From positions 1,612,001-1,676,000 of the forward strand of contig JANATF010000005.1 of assembly GCA_029449245.1 (NCBI GenBank): a stretch of DNA of 64,000 nucleotides, given 5' to 3'. A model generated the notes under the pieces. It saw nothing but the letters and a program-made list of their open reading frames with translations, was not told the origin of the DNA and made no database searches. The stretch's first letter is position 1, and the number at the start of each line of letters is the position of its first letter. Shown piece after piece: positions 35,589 to 48,181 of this stretch. The stretch is from Mortierella alpina. Lineage: Eukaryota; Mortierellomycota; Mortierellomycetes; Mortierellales; Mortierellaceae. The position numbers and the translations under genes were made by a program.

Positions 35589-38500
35589 ATGGCCACAGCC
35601 CCACCGCCGGACACGCTCCAGAAGCTGACCAACGACCTCAAGTCAAAGTACGTGTCCGTCGCCTCGTTTCTCGGCGGACGCGGTCATTCCACAACGGCTC
35701 CGCTCACAATACTAACCTTCACTGTCCTTGCCCATGTCGACCCTTGCACTCTCACTCTCGCCATTCTCTGTCCCCCCTCTACCCCCAACAATCTAGAAAT
35801 GAGGATGTCCGATCGCTATCGGCCCAGGCCCTCAAGGAATATGTAAGTGGCTATCAATAGCATGTTACGCACACCGCGATTTGCTTTCTATCTTTTTTGG
35901 GCTGACAAGGCTCTCTACTATCGGATCAAAACGTCTAGGTCGCTGTTATGTCGCGCGAGTTGTCGGGACAGGACTTGAAGAGATTCTATGGCGAGGTCAA
36001 CAGCATCATCTGGACACTAGTTCAAAGTGTAGACAACAATGACAAACTGTGTGGTGTCATGATCATTGGTATGTCGCCAAAGCAAACTATCAGGAATCAT
36101 CGCACTTCTCGGAGCCGCTCAAGTCATGGTTAACCTGTTCAATTCTCACATGCCGGTAGATAAATTGATCGGAATCGAGGGCGAGGAGAACACGACACAG
36201 GAGACTCGCTTCGCCAACTACTTGCGCCAGCTATTTCCAGCAGATGTCAGGACAATGACTGTGGCAGCACGGGCCCTTGGTACGCCCAAAAGCTTGCTGA
36301 AAATGTTTGCATTCACACATCATCGCCTTGGAATAACAGGATATTGACTGGTGCTTGCGTGCGCTATTTCTATGGTTCGAATAGGCAAACTGGCACAGCA
36401 AGGCGGAACGTTCACAACCGAATTCGTCGAGTTTGAGCTGAAAAGGGCGATCGAATGGCTTACAGGTAATAGACAAACGATAGTGCTTGGTTCATCTTCT
36501 CTGCCCATTGGTATGATTTTTGCGCCTAAACTACAATTCATTTGGTATTTGGTATAGGCGACCGACAGGAGGCGCGGCGACATGCCAGTGTATTGGTGCT
36601 GGCAGAGCTCGTCCGACACGCCGACGTAATTGTATACCCATACGTTGCGTCCATCCTCGATCACATTTGGGTGGCATTCCGGGACCAAAATGTAAGCCTT
36701 GGGACATTGTATCAAAATTGCATTTTACTTTCCACTCCAAAAAACACGTATTGTATTGTCCCTAACCGAGAAACCCCTCAACAACAATTTCTAAAGCAAA
36801 ACATTCGGACTGCGGCTGCCGATGCTCTAAGCGCCGTGCTGCTCATCGTCTCGGATCGCGACAGCCCATACAAAACCAGCTGGTACAGCAGAATCAACGA
36901 GGAGGCCCAGCGCGGTCTCCGTATGGCTTCCGTAGAAAGTATTCATGGCTCGCTCCTGATTTACCGTCAGCTTTTGCTTCATGCCGGCATGGTAAGTCTG
37001 ATGTAGTTGTTGCTTGTGCTCTGTGCTGTGATCGTTCCAGTCTTGAAAGTGATTCTAAAATCAAGCCCTTCGTTTTAGTTCATGCATGAACGATACAAGA
37101 GTACTTGCGACACCGTTTTTCAATACAGAGACCATCGCGATGGACTGGTTCGGCGCGCAGTCATATCGCTGATCCCCGACTTGGCAGCATACAACCCACA
37201 GGAGTTTGCCAATGTGTACCTGCACCGCTCCATGGTTCACATCCTCAACCAGCTTCGCAAGGATAGAGAGCGATCCATGCTAAAAGAAAAGGACCGGTCA
37301 AATGCATTCCTGGCTATCGGAAAGGTCGCACTTGTGGCTGGTGCAGACATGGGCGAATACCTGGACGATATTTTGATCTCCATCAAAGAAGGCCTGCGGC
37401 TAAAGAGGTTAGCGAAACCTGAGCCATTCTTTTTGACAGGGGTTTGCTTCAACTGAGGAATCATCACTAACGCGCGGCCATATCTTGTTAGTAAAAACCG
37501 AATCCAGACCGACACGCCAATATTTAGCTGCATCAGCATGCTCGCGAATGCTGTTGGGCAGGCGCTTACGAAGCACATGCACGAGCTGCTGGATCTAATG
37601 TTCGCCACTGGATTGAGTGAGCCATTGCGACAGTCGTTGACAGATCTTTCCAATTGTATACCCCCATTGCTGCCCATCATTCAAGGTATGGAACTCTTGC
37701 ATTGGCGTGTACAGTGACCCATCGATGCCATCTCTCCCAATCTAACTGTATTTTCCTCTCTTATCGTTTTCAACTCTTTTACAGAGAGGCTCCTCAATAT
37801 GCTTTCCATGATCCTGAGCGGACAAATGTATAAACCCCTCGGGGCACCCAATAACGCGCGCGCAGGTTTGGCGAATTCGCCTGTACGTCGCGACATTCAG
37901 TCCACAGAGCCAAAGGATGCAGACTTGATCATCTTGGCGTTGACAACACTTGGAACATTCAACTTTTCGGGACATGTCCTGAACGAGTTTGTCCGGGATT
38001 GCTGCATTCCTTACCTGGAAGATGATAATGCGGATATTCGCCGCTCCGCCGCGCAGACCTGCTGCCAGCTCTTTGTACGGGACCCAATCTGCTTCCAGAC
38101 CAGTACACATGCCGTCCAGGTTGTGGGTGAGGTGCTTGAGAAGCTGCTCACTGTCGGTATTGCAGATCCTGACCCGGTTATTCGGCAGACTGTCATGGCC
38201 TCGCTGGATGAGAGATTCGACCGCCATCTAGCCCAGGCCGAGAACGTCCGTTCGCTCTTTATCGCCCTCAACGATGAGGTCTTTGCGATTCGAGAGTACG
38301 CCATTTCCACCATCGGTCGTCTCTCTATGCATAATCCCGCGTATGTGATGCCCTCGCTCCGAAAAACTCTTATCCAGCTCTTGACCGAGATCGAGTATTC
38401 AGGGGTGAGCAGGAACAAGGAGGAGAGCGCACGGTTGCTGGCTTTATTGGTGATTGCCTCACAGCGATTGGTAAAGCCATACGTTGAATCAATCATCAAG

Positions 38501-41500
38501 GTGTTGCTGCCGAAAGCCAAGGATCAGAGCGCAGGAGTGGTTTCGAGCGTGCTGGCCGCACTTGGGGAGCTAGCTAGAGTGGGCGGCGAGGATCTCTTGC
38601 CTTTCATGGATCAATTGATGCCGTTGGTCATTGACACATTGCAGGATCAGAGTTCACCCACGAAGCGAAGCGCTGCCTTGAAGACGCTCGGTCAACTGTC
38701 CAGCAACACGGGCTATGTTATCGAGCCCTATATCAAGTACCCAGGCCTTTTGGACACATTGATGACCATCCTGAAAACAGAGCAGTCGGCCAGCATTCGC
38801 AAGGAGACTATCAAACTCCTCGGTATTCTCGGAGCTCTCGATCCATATCGTCACAAGGTACATGTCAAACAATTAAGCCGCATGGGTTCATCGACGTCGG
38901 ATGTCTGCTAACCAGAACTATCTTGTATGAATACAGCAAATGGTTATCGAGAGAGTTGATGATAACCAGCCTGACAAGTCACAAAGCACGGATGTATCGC
39001 TTCTCATGGCAGGACTTGGACCGTCCTCAGAGGACTATTACCCCACAGTCGTCATCAATGCACTTCTCAAGATCCTGAAAGACCCTTCCCTAAGTCAGCA
39101 GTATCAACCTGCGACCCAGGCTATCTTAAACATCTTCCAAGCCCTTCAGCTGAAGATGGTCCCATTTTTACCGCAGGTAAGCGCACTCATTCTTTCTTAC
39201 CTAGCGTCTCAGGATACCATCAAGGACATTTACGGAGTTGACATACTAATCTGTCGAGTATTTTATAGATTATGCCAGTGTACCTGAGCATCATGCAGTC
39301 TGGAACACTACTCAACCTCGACTTTTATTTTGAAAAAATGGGCTTCCTGGTGTTGATCGTCAAGCTTCATATCCGACCATATCTCCCGGATCTGCTGCAG
39401 CTCGTGAAGGACAACTGGAATCACACTCGACTCCAAGAGCGTATCATCGGCCTGGTCGAGAGCATCGCTGTAGCGCTTGACGGAGAGTTCAAGGCCTACC
39501 TGCCAAATCTGCTGCAGTCCTTCCTCGCAGTCTTTGACACTGACATGACGGAGAGGCACGATGCGTCGATTCGCGTGCTACAGGCGTTTGTCAAGTTTGG
39601 GGCCAACATTGAAGAGTACATGCACTTGGTCATCCCCGTGCTTGTCAAGACATTTGAAAAGCCCGATGCTCCCATGAATCTACGCAGAGCCGCCATCAAT
39701 ACCATCGGCACGCTTGCAAAGAAGGTCAACTTTGCAGACTATGCCTCGAGGATCATCCACCCATTCGCTCGCATCCTCGCGCTCCCGGGTCCCGAGTTGC
39801 GCATGCCCACTATGGATGCTTTGTGCTCCTTGGTGCTTCAGCTAGGACAAGATTATGTGAACTTTATCCCCATGATCAAAAAGGTGCAGTGACGAGTCGT
39901 CGACGGAGCTCTACTCAGTATATGATGCCATGCATGGTTATACGATCTAACAAATTTCGGTTATTATACATCACTTAGGTTTTGATCCGCGCAAGAATAA
40001 GCCATGCGACGTATGATCATTTAGTATCAAAGCTGCTCAAGCGAGAGCCGCTTCCTTCCGACTTGCCTGGACTGGGCGATGATAGATATGTCGTGATGGC
40101 CGACGTTCCACAGGCCGAATCTGGCATTAGGAAGTTGCCTGTGAACCAAGCCTCTCTGCGAAAGGCATGGGACACTCAACCGCGTTCTACGAAGGACGAC
40201 TGGGCAGACTGGATCCGACGACTCTGCTTGGAGATGCTGAAAGAAACACCTTCTCATGCTCTGCGGGCCTGTGCGGACATGGCCAATTCATACCATCCAC
40301 TGGCCAGAGAGCTCTTCAACGCCGCTTTTGTGTCGTGCTGGAGTGAGCTGCTCGATCAGTACCAGGTGCGTGAAAATCAGGAGCACAGCGTCAACGTTCT
40401 GCATATTTACAACTACGATTTTTGACGGGTTCACACCACTCACTTCTTTTTTTTTAAAAAATCATTCCTTGAACAGGAGGAGTTGGCTAGGGCACTGGAG
40501 ACGGCACTGGTAGCGCCCAATATTTCGCCCGAGATCATTCAAATTTTGCTTAATCTTGCAGAGTTCATGGAGCATGACGACAAACCGCTACCGATCGATA
40601 TCCGGACTCTAGGAGAGTACGCGGCCAAGAGTCACGCTTTTGCCAAGGCATTGCACTACAAGGAACTCGAGTTCCTCACCGAGCCGTCGACCAACGCAAT
40701 CGAGGAGCTTATCGGAATCAACAACCACCTTCAGCAGCCGGATGCAGCAGCCGGTATCTTGACGCATGCACAGCTCCATCACGACTTTGAGCTCAAAGAA
40801 GCCTGGTACGAGCGTCTGCAGAGATGGGAGGATGCCCTGGCTGCGTATGAGCGGAAGCAGATCGACAATCCCGACGACCTCATGTTGACGATTCAACGCA
40901 TGCGCTGCTTACACGCTCTGGGAGAGTGGGACGCGCTGTCTTCACTAGCACAGGCCAAGTGGGGAAATTCTCCAACGCAAATGCGTCGTCGAATGGCTTC
41001 GTTTGCTGCCGCTGCTGCCTGGGGTCTAGGCCAATGGGAGTTGCTGGATGAATACATCTCTGCCATGCAAGACAACTCGGACCGGTCGTTCTTCAAGGCC
41101 ATCTTGGCTCTTCATCGCAACCGGTTTGAAGAGGCTGAAAAGTACATTGATAAGACTCGCAACATGCTGGACACAGAACTGACGGCTCTTGTTGGTGAGA
41201 GCTATAATCGAGCCTACGCCACGGTTGTGCGTGTGCAAATGATGGCGGAGCTGGAGGAGATCATCTCGTATAAGCAGTTCCAGGACCAACCCGACAGACA
41301 GGCGACTATCCGACGCACGTGGATGAAGCGTTTGAAGGGATGTCAAAGGAACGTGGAGGTCTGGCAGAAGGTGATCAAGGTGCACGCAATTGTTATCCCG
41401 CCAGCCCAGGAGATGGAGATGCGAATCAAGTTCATGAACTTGTGTCGTAAGAACGGCCGACTGAAGCTGGCCGAGAACACGATGAGCACTCTAATGGGTC

Positions 41501-44370
41501 CTGAGACCGCCGACCTCAGCTTTACAGCCATGACCCAAGTGACGCCGCCTCAGATTGTCTATGCCAAACTCAAGTACATGTGGGCAACGGGTGTGCGGGA
41601 ACAGACGTTGGACTGCCTTCGTCAGTTCACGGAACGATTGGCGTCTGATCTTGGTCTGGGGACCGTCGAGGACGTTGGTATCGCCATGACAGGCGCCAAC
41701 CAGCTGAATGGAAATGTTATTGATTACTCGCGCCTGCTTGCCCGGTGTTACCTCAAACAAGGAGAGTGGCAGTTTGCACTCCAGGACGGATGGACCCACG
41801 ACACCATCGAGGACATCTTGACACCCTACCTGTACGCGACGCACTTGGATAAGGATTGGTACAAGGCGTGGCACACCTGGGCTCTTGCCAACTTTGAGGT
41901 CATCACGTTCTACGAGAAGAATCCGCTCCCTAATCATGCAGGACGCGACCCTGGCCTGCAGTATGTCATTCCCTCGGTCATGGGCTTCTTCAAGTCGATC
42001 GCGCTGTCTTCTGGAAACTCGCTTCAGGACACGTTGCGCTTGTTGACGTTGTGGTTCAAATTTGGTCACCGAGCTGATGTCAGTGTCGCCTTGAGCGATG
42101 GATTCTCAAGCGTCAGCATTGACACTTGGCTGCAGGTCATCCCTCAGTTGATCGCACGTATTCACGCCCCAAGTCCAAATGTCCACCGACTAATCCACCA
42201 GCTACTGGCCGATATCGGAAAGGAGCACCCCCAGGCGTTGGTGTATTCGTTGACTGTGGCCTCAAAATCGCCCAGTGTTCTGCGCAAAAATGCCGCATTA
42301 GCAATTATGGAGAAGATGCGTCTGCACAGCCCTGTTCTGGTGGAGCAGGCGCTCCTCGTCAGTCAGGAGCTCATTCGCGTGGCTATTCTTTGGCATGAGA
42401 TGTGGCACGAGGGTCTGGAAGAAGCCTCCAGGCTTTACTTTGGAGATCGTAACATCAATGGAATGCTGGCCCAACTGGAACCGCTTCATATGATGCTGCA
42501 GAGAGTAAGTCGACTGTGTATAACTGTTTGTTTCAGTGCGGTGCGCTTCACGGTTCCTTTGCATGGAAACCTTGTACTGATATGGAAATACTCCGCTCTG
42601 TCACTACATAGGGCCCAGAGACACTTCGCGAGATCTCATTCAATCAGGCCTTTGGTCGCGACTTGAAGGAAGCACAGGAGTGCTGCATTCGTTACGGCCA
42701 AAGTCAAGACATCAATGATCTCAACCAAGCCTGGGATATCTATTATCAGGTGTTCCGTCGTATCGCTAAACAATTGCCGCAGCTAAGCACACTCGACCTG
42801 ACTTATGTCTCGCCTCAGTTGCAAGGAGCCAGGGATCTGGAGCTCGCCATTCCAGGAACTTACAAGAGTGGAGAGCCCATCGTCAAGATCTCGTCGTTCG
42901 TGCCGACATTGACCGTCATGACCTCGAAACAGCGACCTCGCCGGTTGACAGTCAAGGGAAGTGACGGACGGGACTACCAGTATTTGTTGAAGGGACACGA
43001 GGATCTGCGACAGGATGAGCGCGTGATGCAGCTCTTTGGACTTGTCAACACGCTGTTGTCGATTGACCCTGAGACATTCAAGAGATATCTCGGCATCCAG
43101 CGGTACCCTGTCATTCCGCTGTCCCCCAACTCTGGTCTGATTGGATGGCTGCCCGACACGGACACGCTCCACACTTTGATCCGCGACTACCGCGAGAGCA
43201 GGAAGATCCTGTTGAACATTGAGCATCGTATCATGCTGCAGATGGCACCCGACTACGACAACCTGACGTTGATGCAGAAGGTGGAGGTGTTTGAGTATGC
43301 ACTGAACAACACGGGCGGTCAGGATCTGTACAAGGTGCTGTGGCTCAAGAGCAGGAACTCGGAGGCATGGCTCGATCGCAGGACAAACTACACGAGATCA
43401 CTGGCGGTGATGTCGATGGTCGGATATATTCTGGGGTTGGGAGATCGACATCCCTCCAATTTGATGCTGGACAGAAACTCTGGCAAGATTGTGCACATCG
43501 ATTTCGGAGACTGCTTCGAGGTAAGTGATGGAGTGACTAATGGTGGTAACAAGAAGCGCGTAGGAATGCGAGATATTAATCATGCTGCTATCTGTCTCCA
43601 TAATTGTTCTAGGTGGCCATGCATCGTGAAAAGTTCCCTGAAAAGATCCCCTTCCGCTTGACGCGTATGCTGACCAACGCCATGGAAGTCAGTGGCATCG
43701 AGGGCAACTTCAGGAACACCTGTGAGAACGTCATGCGCGTGCTTAGAGAGAACAAGGAGAGTTTGATGGCAGTGCTAGAGGCCTTTGTGTACGACCCATT
43801 GATTAACTGGAGAATCCTGACCACCAGTCCCCGGCAACGTAAGTCATACACCACCGCGTCTGATGCCTCCCTTCTTTATCGGTGTCCATTTATGCAATCT
43901 TTATTGACGCGACCTTGGCCTTCTTCTGTTCAACTTTAAATTGCTTATTTTAGCGTTGGAGAATGGACCAGGTGGCAACCAGTCTGCTGCTGCCAATGAG
44001 TCGGCGATGGACGAGCAAGCCCGAAACCTAAGACGGGCATTACCAAGTGAGCGGGAACTTGTCCGGGACAATCTTAAAAGTAAGCACACTCGCCTCAACT
44101 GCTTTGTCCTCAATTTGTTAATATGGAGTGCCTTTTCATCTCACTTGCTGACCTCTATGCGTTCCCTTGAATATAGTGGACAATCAACCGGAGCAGCTGA
44201 ACCAGCGGGCGGTGTCGATTATCAACCGTGTGACCAACAAGCTGACAGGAAGGGACTTCAAATACGATCGGCCGTTGGATGTGCCCTCCCAGGTCGAGAA
44301 ACTGATCCAGCAGGCGTCTTCGTACGAGAACTTGTGCCAGTGCTGGATTGGATGGTGTGCATTCTGGTAG
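35589..44370 (+). CDS. TOR: Target of rapamycin (TOR) PIKK-family protein kinase
   Basis: Central nutrient-sensing Ser/Thr kinase of TORC1/TORC2. Eighteen exons close in frame, giving 2361 residues: 35589-35647, 35797-35842, 35939-36068, 36160-36279, 36385-36465, 36558-36691, 36797-36991, 37079-37407, 37492-37685, 37785-38857, 38937-39176, 39269-39883, 39979-40365, 40477-42504, 42612-43520, 43613-43838, 43954-44079 and 44177-44370. HEAT repeats fill about residues 1-1150, the FAT domain about 1200-1750, FRB about 1830-1925, and the kinase about 1990-2250 with [12 protein letters not shown] and [13 protein letters not shown] ends [11 protein letters not shown]. Rapamycin-contact positions are kept: S1852 (human S2035) and W1918 (human W2101), 66 residues apart in both. 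Small 5' exons and one 2-kb exon resemble other early-diverging fungal TOR genes. Confidence 0.97.
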
Positions 44371-44720
44371 TCCATAGTGTTGTTGTACAGTTTTTTTCTT
44401 TTGTTTGTAATGAAGTTTCTGTTTGTATGCTGAGTAGTCAGGTGTTGAGATGCGATGCCTTTTGGTAGCACCAAGAGGCGAGGGGCTGGGGTTGGACAAG
44501 GGGTATGGGCACTCATTTTTTTTTTTCGTTCGTTTTTTTTGTTCAAAGATCATGTTTCCGCTTTATTTCTCTCCTCCTCTCTCTCTCTTTTGTTTACACG
44601 CCCACACGCTGGACCAGTAGATTCAAGTTGATCAAACACTTTCGCCTCTCACAACTCTCTCACTCTCTTTCCTCTCTCGCTCGCTCCTCTTTGCCTCGAT
44701 CAACTCTTGCTTCTGCCAAG
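44371..44720. other. TOR 3' end and pirin promoter/leader
   Basis: 350 bases between tandem genes. The stretch before 44721 is T- and CT-rich (T-runs at 44517-44540, CTCTCTCT near 44580), matching the other leaders in the window. No other feature is seen. Confidence 0.4.
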
Positions 44721-45602
44721 ATGTCAAACACGTTCAGATCCATCACCAAATCCGTCCTCTCCGTGGAACAAGGCGAGGGAGTCGGTGCGCTTGTCCGCCG
44801 ATCCATCGGTCGCCCCGAACTCCGAAACCATGACCCTTTCCTCCTGCTGGACGAGTTCAGCGTCGACACTGCAGGAGGATTTCCGGACCACCCGCACCGC
44901 GGGTTCGAGACCGTCACCTACATGCTGGAGGGACAGTTCGAACACGAAGACTTTGCAGGCCACAAGGGAAAGATCGGTCCTGGTGACCTTCAATGGATGA
45001 CCGCAGGCAAGGGGATTGTGCACGCTGAGATGCCCGTGAAATCCAACATCGGTCGGGCTCATGGTCTCCAGCTGTGGATCAACTTGCCTCACGAGCACAA
45101 GATGTGTGAACCCCAGTACCAGGAACTCTTGGACGCCCAGATCCCGAGAGCCACACCCGAGGAAGGGGTCGTCGTCAAGGTGATTGCGGGCGAGTCCTAT
45201 GGCATCCAATCGCCCGTGTACACGAGGACGCCCACCATGTATTTGGATGTGAAGCTGGGAAAGAACAAGATTTTGAATCAGACCATCCCCAAATCGTACA
45301 CGGGGTTTCTGTACACGCTCAAGGGTCGGATTTTCGTTGGAGAGGAAGGTGGTTTTGAGGGAAAGGCTCATCATACGTTGGTGCTCTCGGAGGATGGGAC
45401 CGAGACGATTCGGGTACAGACCCACGATGAAGAGGCCCACTTTGTCGTGATTGCGGGTCAGCCGTTAAAGGAACCGATCGTACAGCACGGACCATTTGTG
45501 ATGACCTCGCAGAAGGAAATCATGGAGACGTTTATGGATTATCAAGGACATACACAGGGTTTCGAGCGCGCTGCTGGATGGCACTCTACCATTGCAAAGT
45601 AG
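44721..45602 (+). CDS. Pirin (bicupin iron-binding protein)
   Basis: Nuclear/cytosolic bicupin; human pirin is a redox-sensing iron protein that assists transcription factors, and some pirins degrade quercetin (family knowledge). It is a single-exon gene of 293 residues starting MSNTFRSITKSV. The N-terminal cupin keeps the metal site: H57 and H59 in FPDHPHRGFET, H101 and E103 in GIVHAEMP, at almost the same positions as human H56, H58, H101 and E103. The family signature GDLQWMTAGKGIVHAEMP is intact, and the C-terminal cupin (about 160-280) shows YTGFLYTLKG and EEAHFVVIAGQPL. The start is chosen at the ATG in CCAAGATGTC context, since the upstream in-frame extension is low complexity. Confidence 0.96.
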   Translation: MSNTFRSITKSVLSVEQGEGVGALVRRSIGRPELRNHDPFLLLDEFSVDTAGGFPDHPHRGFETVTYMLEGQFEHEDFAGHKGKIGPGDLQWMTAGKGIVHAEMPVKSNIGRAHGLQLWINLPHEHKMCEPQYQELLDAQIPRATPEEGVVVKVIAGESYGIQSPVYTRTPTMYLDVKLGKNKILNQTIPKSYTGFLYTLKGRIFVGEEGGFEGKAHHTLVLSEDGTETIRVQTHDEEAHFVVIAGQPLKEPIVQHGPFVMTSQKEIMETFMDYQGHTQGFERAAGWHSTIAK

Positions 45603-46075
45603 AACATGTTCAGTGCTGCAAGTAGGCAAGAAATGAGGATGACACAATAAAAATGTAACTATGCACCTTTATGCAAGGTGGTTTCAGATTCATTAACCCG
45701 ACGTGTTGAGCCAGGTCAACTTGATAACGCTGCCTGCTGAAGGTTAATGGTCACCACCAATTGAATCTACATATGTTATGCGGCGAAGGAGAGGAGTAAC
45801 TGTACAAGCACGTCTCGTTGTACCCACAGTACCTTTCTTTATTCATATAATTCTGCTGGTTGCCTATTGTCGGTCTAACAGCACCTGGGTCTGCAGCCAA
45901 ACCCTGTGGCGCTATATCTCTCAGAGGAGCTGCATCCATATTGTATGGCTCTAGTGTATCCTGCGACGCGAATACACCCATACCATCATGCCTTCATCCT
46001 CAGACCTTTACGAGGTCGACGGTAGAGCAGTTTCTCGCTTTCTAATGGCTTCCTTGGTCTTGCTTGGCAAATCAT
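45603..46075. other. Convergent intergenic region (pirin / permease)
   Basis: 473 bases between two gene 3' ends. A minus-strand frame at 45751-45981 is open, but it shows no family motif and I do not count it as an exon of the permease. No stable terminator-like hairpin is evident. Confidence 0.4.
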
Positions 46076-48181
46076 CTAAACGATGTAGGATACCAGTCGC
46101 TAAGATGCAGAATGGAAGTAAAGAGATGATATCCAACGGTTGCGATGTGAAAAAAGAAAATATAAGTTTCTAAACCTCAGGGAAGCGCGCGACCACCAAT
46201 GCTTTTTCTCTCTCCTTTTTTTTTTATAAACTGTTACCTTCCATAACGGTCTCTTGATCTGCAAATCTTTCAGGTCCTTTTCTGTAGGCACAAACCTCCC
46301 TGTGTCCAGGTCCGCGTCCTCGGCCCGAACGAGTTTCGTCTTGTTCACCCACTTGTAAGAGAAATAGAGAAACGTGGAACATACCCACGGAAACCAGGCG
46401 CCCAGCAAACCCTGCGCAAATACGACTCGTGCTGCACTGTAAATTTCCAACTCTTCCACAGAAGCGGCAGGGCCAGGGCGGACAGGAGGATTGATCACGG
46501 AGAGGTAGCAAGTCGCGAGGATGCAGCCAGATCCGATCACAAGTCCCAAGATACTGCCGTAAGGGTAACCCCATGAGACGTAGGGAAGATCCGAGACGGC
46601 TCGACCTTGTTTCTTCCAGCAGTAGCGGAACCGAAAATGGAGGAGGAGGACCAGCACCCAGTACTGAAATACGAGCGAACCCAGAAGGGAGACGAACCAC
46701 GAGAAGATGGTACCAGAGCCGATGAAGATGGTGAGCAATGAGAGACACGAGCACAAGGTGACCACGGCAAGAGCGACCACAGGGACACCTCTGGAGTTGG
46801 TATAGCCAATGGACTGCGGTGCCCACCGGTTGCGGCCGAGCGAAAGCAGCATGCGCGTCGTAATATAAAACCCAGAATTGATGGCTGAAAAAATGGACGT
46901 GAGCACCACGGCGTTCATAAAGTTGGCCGCAGCACCAATGCCGGCTTGTGCAAATACGATCGTGAAGGGTGCTGTGGCGACAGAGCCAGAAGTGTTGACG
47001 AGTCGAGGATCATCATAGGGGATGATGGATGCGAGTAAGAAGATGGACGTGATGTAAAAGAACGCGATGCGAATCAGAACAGTGTTGACAGCTTTTGGGA
47101 CGTGTTTGTGCGGGTTACGGGATTCGGCTGCGGTCATGCCCGTGCTATCGGTACCGCCGTAGGCAAAGCCGACAGTGACCAAAGTCCTGACAAATCCTAC
47201 AAAGCCGCCTTGAAAGGGTGAGCCCGAGGAGGGATGCCATGCCGCGAGGCCATACTTTACATGGCCCAAGATTCCGGCGTCGACAAGGATCCCGCAAATG
47301 ATAAACATAACAATCGTAATGATCTTTAGGATAGAGAACCTAATAGGGGGGAAAGGGAGGATGGGTGAGAGATGATCGCGCCACGGTCTTAGCATTTTTC
47401 ACCACAAGGCGTAACATAAGCCATACACATATGGCCATTTCGCCGTTATGTGAGCTCGGGGAAGAAGACCATACCAGTACTCCAGTTCACCATAAGCCTT
47501 GACACCGACCATGTTAATACAGACCATGACGGCAATAATGATAACAGGGACGGCCCAAACTGGAAACTTTGAATTGGCAGGGATCCAGTATGAAGCAATG
47601 ACCGCTGCAGCGGACAGTTCTGCAGGCAAGGTCAAGGCCCCACTGATGAAGGACATCCACGTTGTCTGGAAGGAGAGTGCTTCGTCAAAAATACGGGCAC
47701 CCCATGAGTTGTAAGAGGATGGCAATGGCAGGAGGGTGGCAATTTCACCAATGGCCTGACACACAAATACCAACCAGATGCCTATGAGTACATACGCCAG
47801 TACTACAGAATTGGACACCAAAGCATTGATGGATCAATAATGGCTCTAGCTACAGTGACATATACAATGTTTAACGGCGACCATTTTCATGCAGTGCACT
47901 GCTTAATACTCACATGCACCAGCCGGTCCTGCGTTGGCGATTGTGCTTCCGGATGTCAAGAAAAGTCCTGTACCAATAGTGCCCGAGACAGCTATCATGA
48001 CCATGTGCCGTAAACGCAGGTCACGCTTCAAGCCCTGCTGTTCCGGAGCCTGGACCACTTCATCAGTAGAGCTGATATCCACCTTGGTGCTGCAATGCTC
48101 CAGCTCTTTGTGCGCCAAGGCGCTATCCTGTATGTCTGGATTGTGTCCTAATTGCCACGTCGACATGGCGAATGTGTTCAT
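46076..48181 (-). CDS. Amino-acid permease (APC superfamily, fungal YAT family)
   Basis: Plasma-membrane H+/amino-acid symporter with about 12 TM helices (family knowledge). Four exons: 48181-47914, 47802-47475, 47339-46238 and 46099-46076, giving 573 residues. TM1 carries the substrate-binding glycine motif AVSGTIGTGLFLTSG. The splice GA/LLAYVLIGIWLVF restores the usual TM2. The conserved WMSFISGALTLPAELSAAA, AYGGTDSTGMTAAESRNPHKHVPKA and FYITTRMLLSLGRNRWAP blocks follow. The acidic tail motif DADLDTGRFVPTEKD is typical of fungal permeases. The last exon is only 24 nt (RLVSYIV then stop), and I place it with moderate confidence; read-through of intron 3 would instead add about 40 basic residues. 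Substrate range cannot be told from sequence. Confidence 0.92.

Noticed and set aside
45751-45981. Minus-strand 76-codon frame as permease last exon
   Set aside because: No permease-like features and no phase-matched acceptor as good as the one at 46100.
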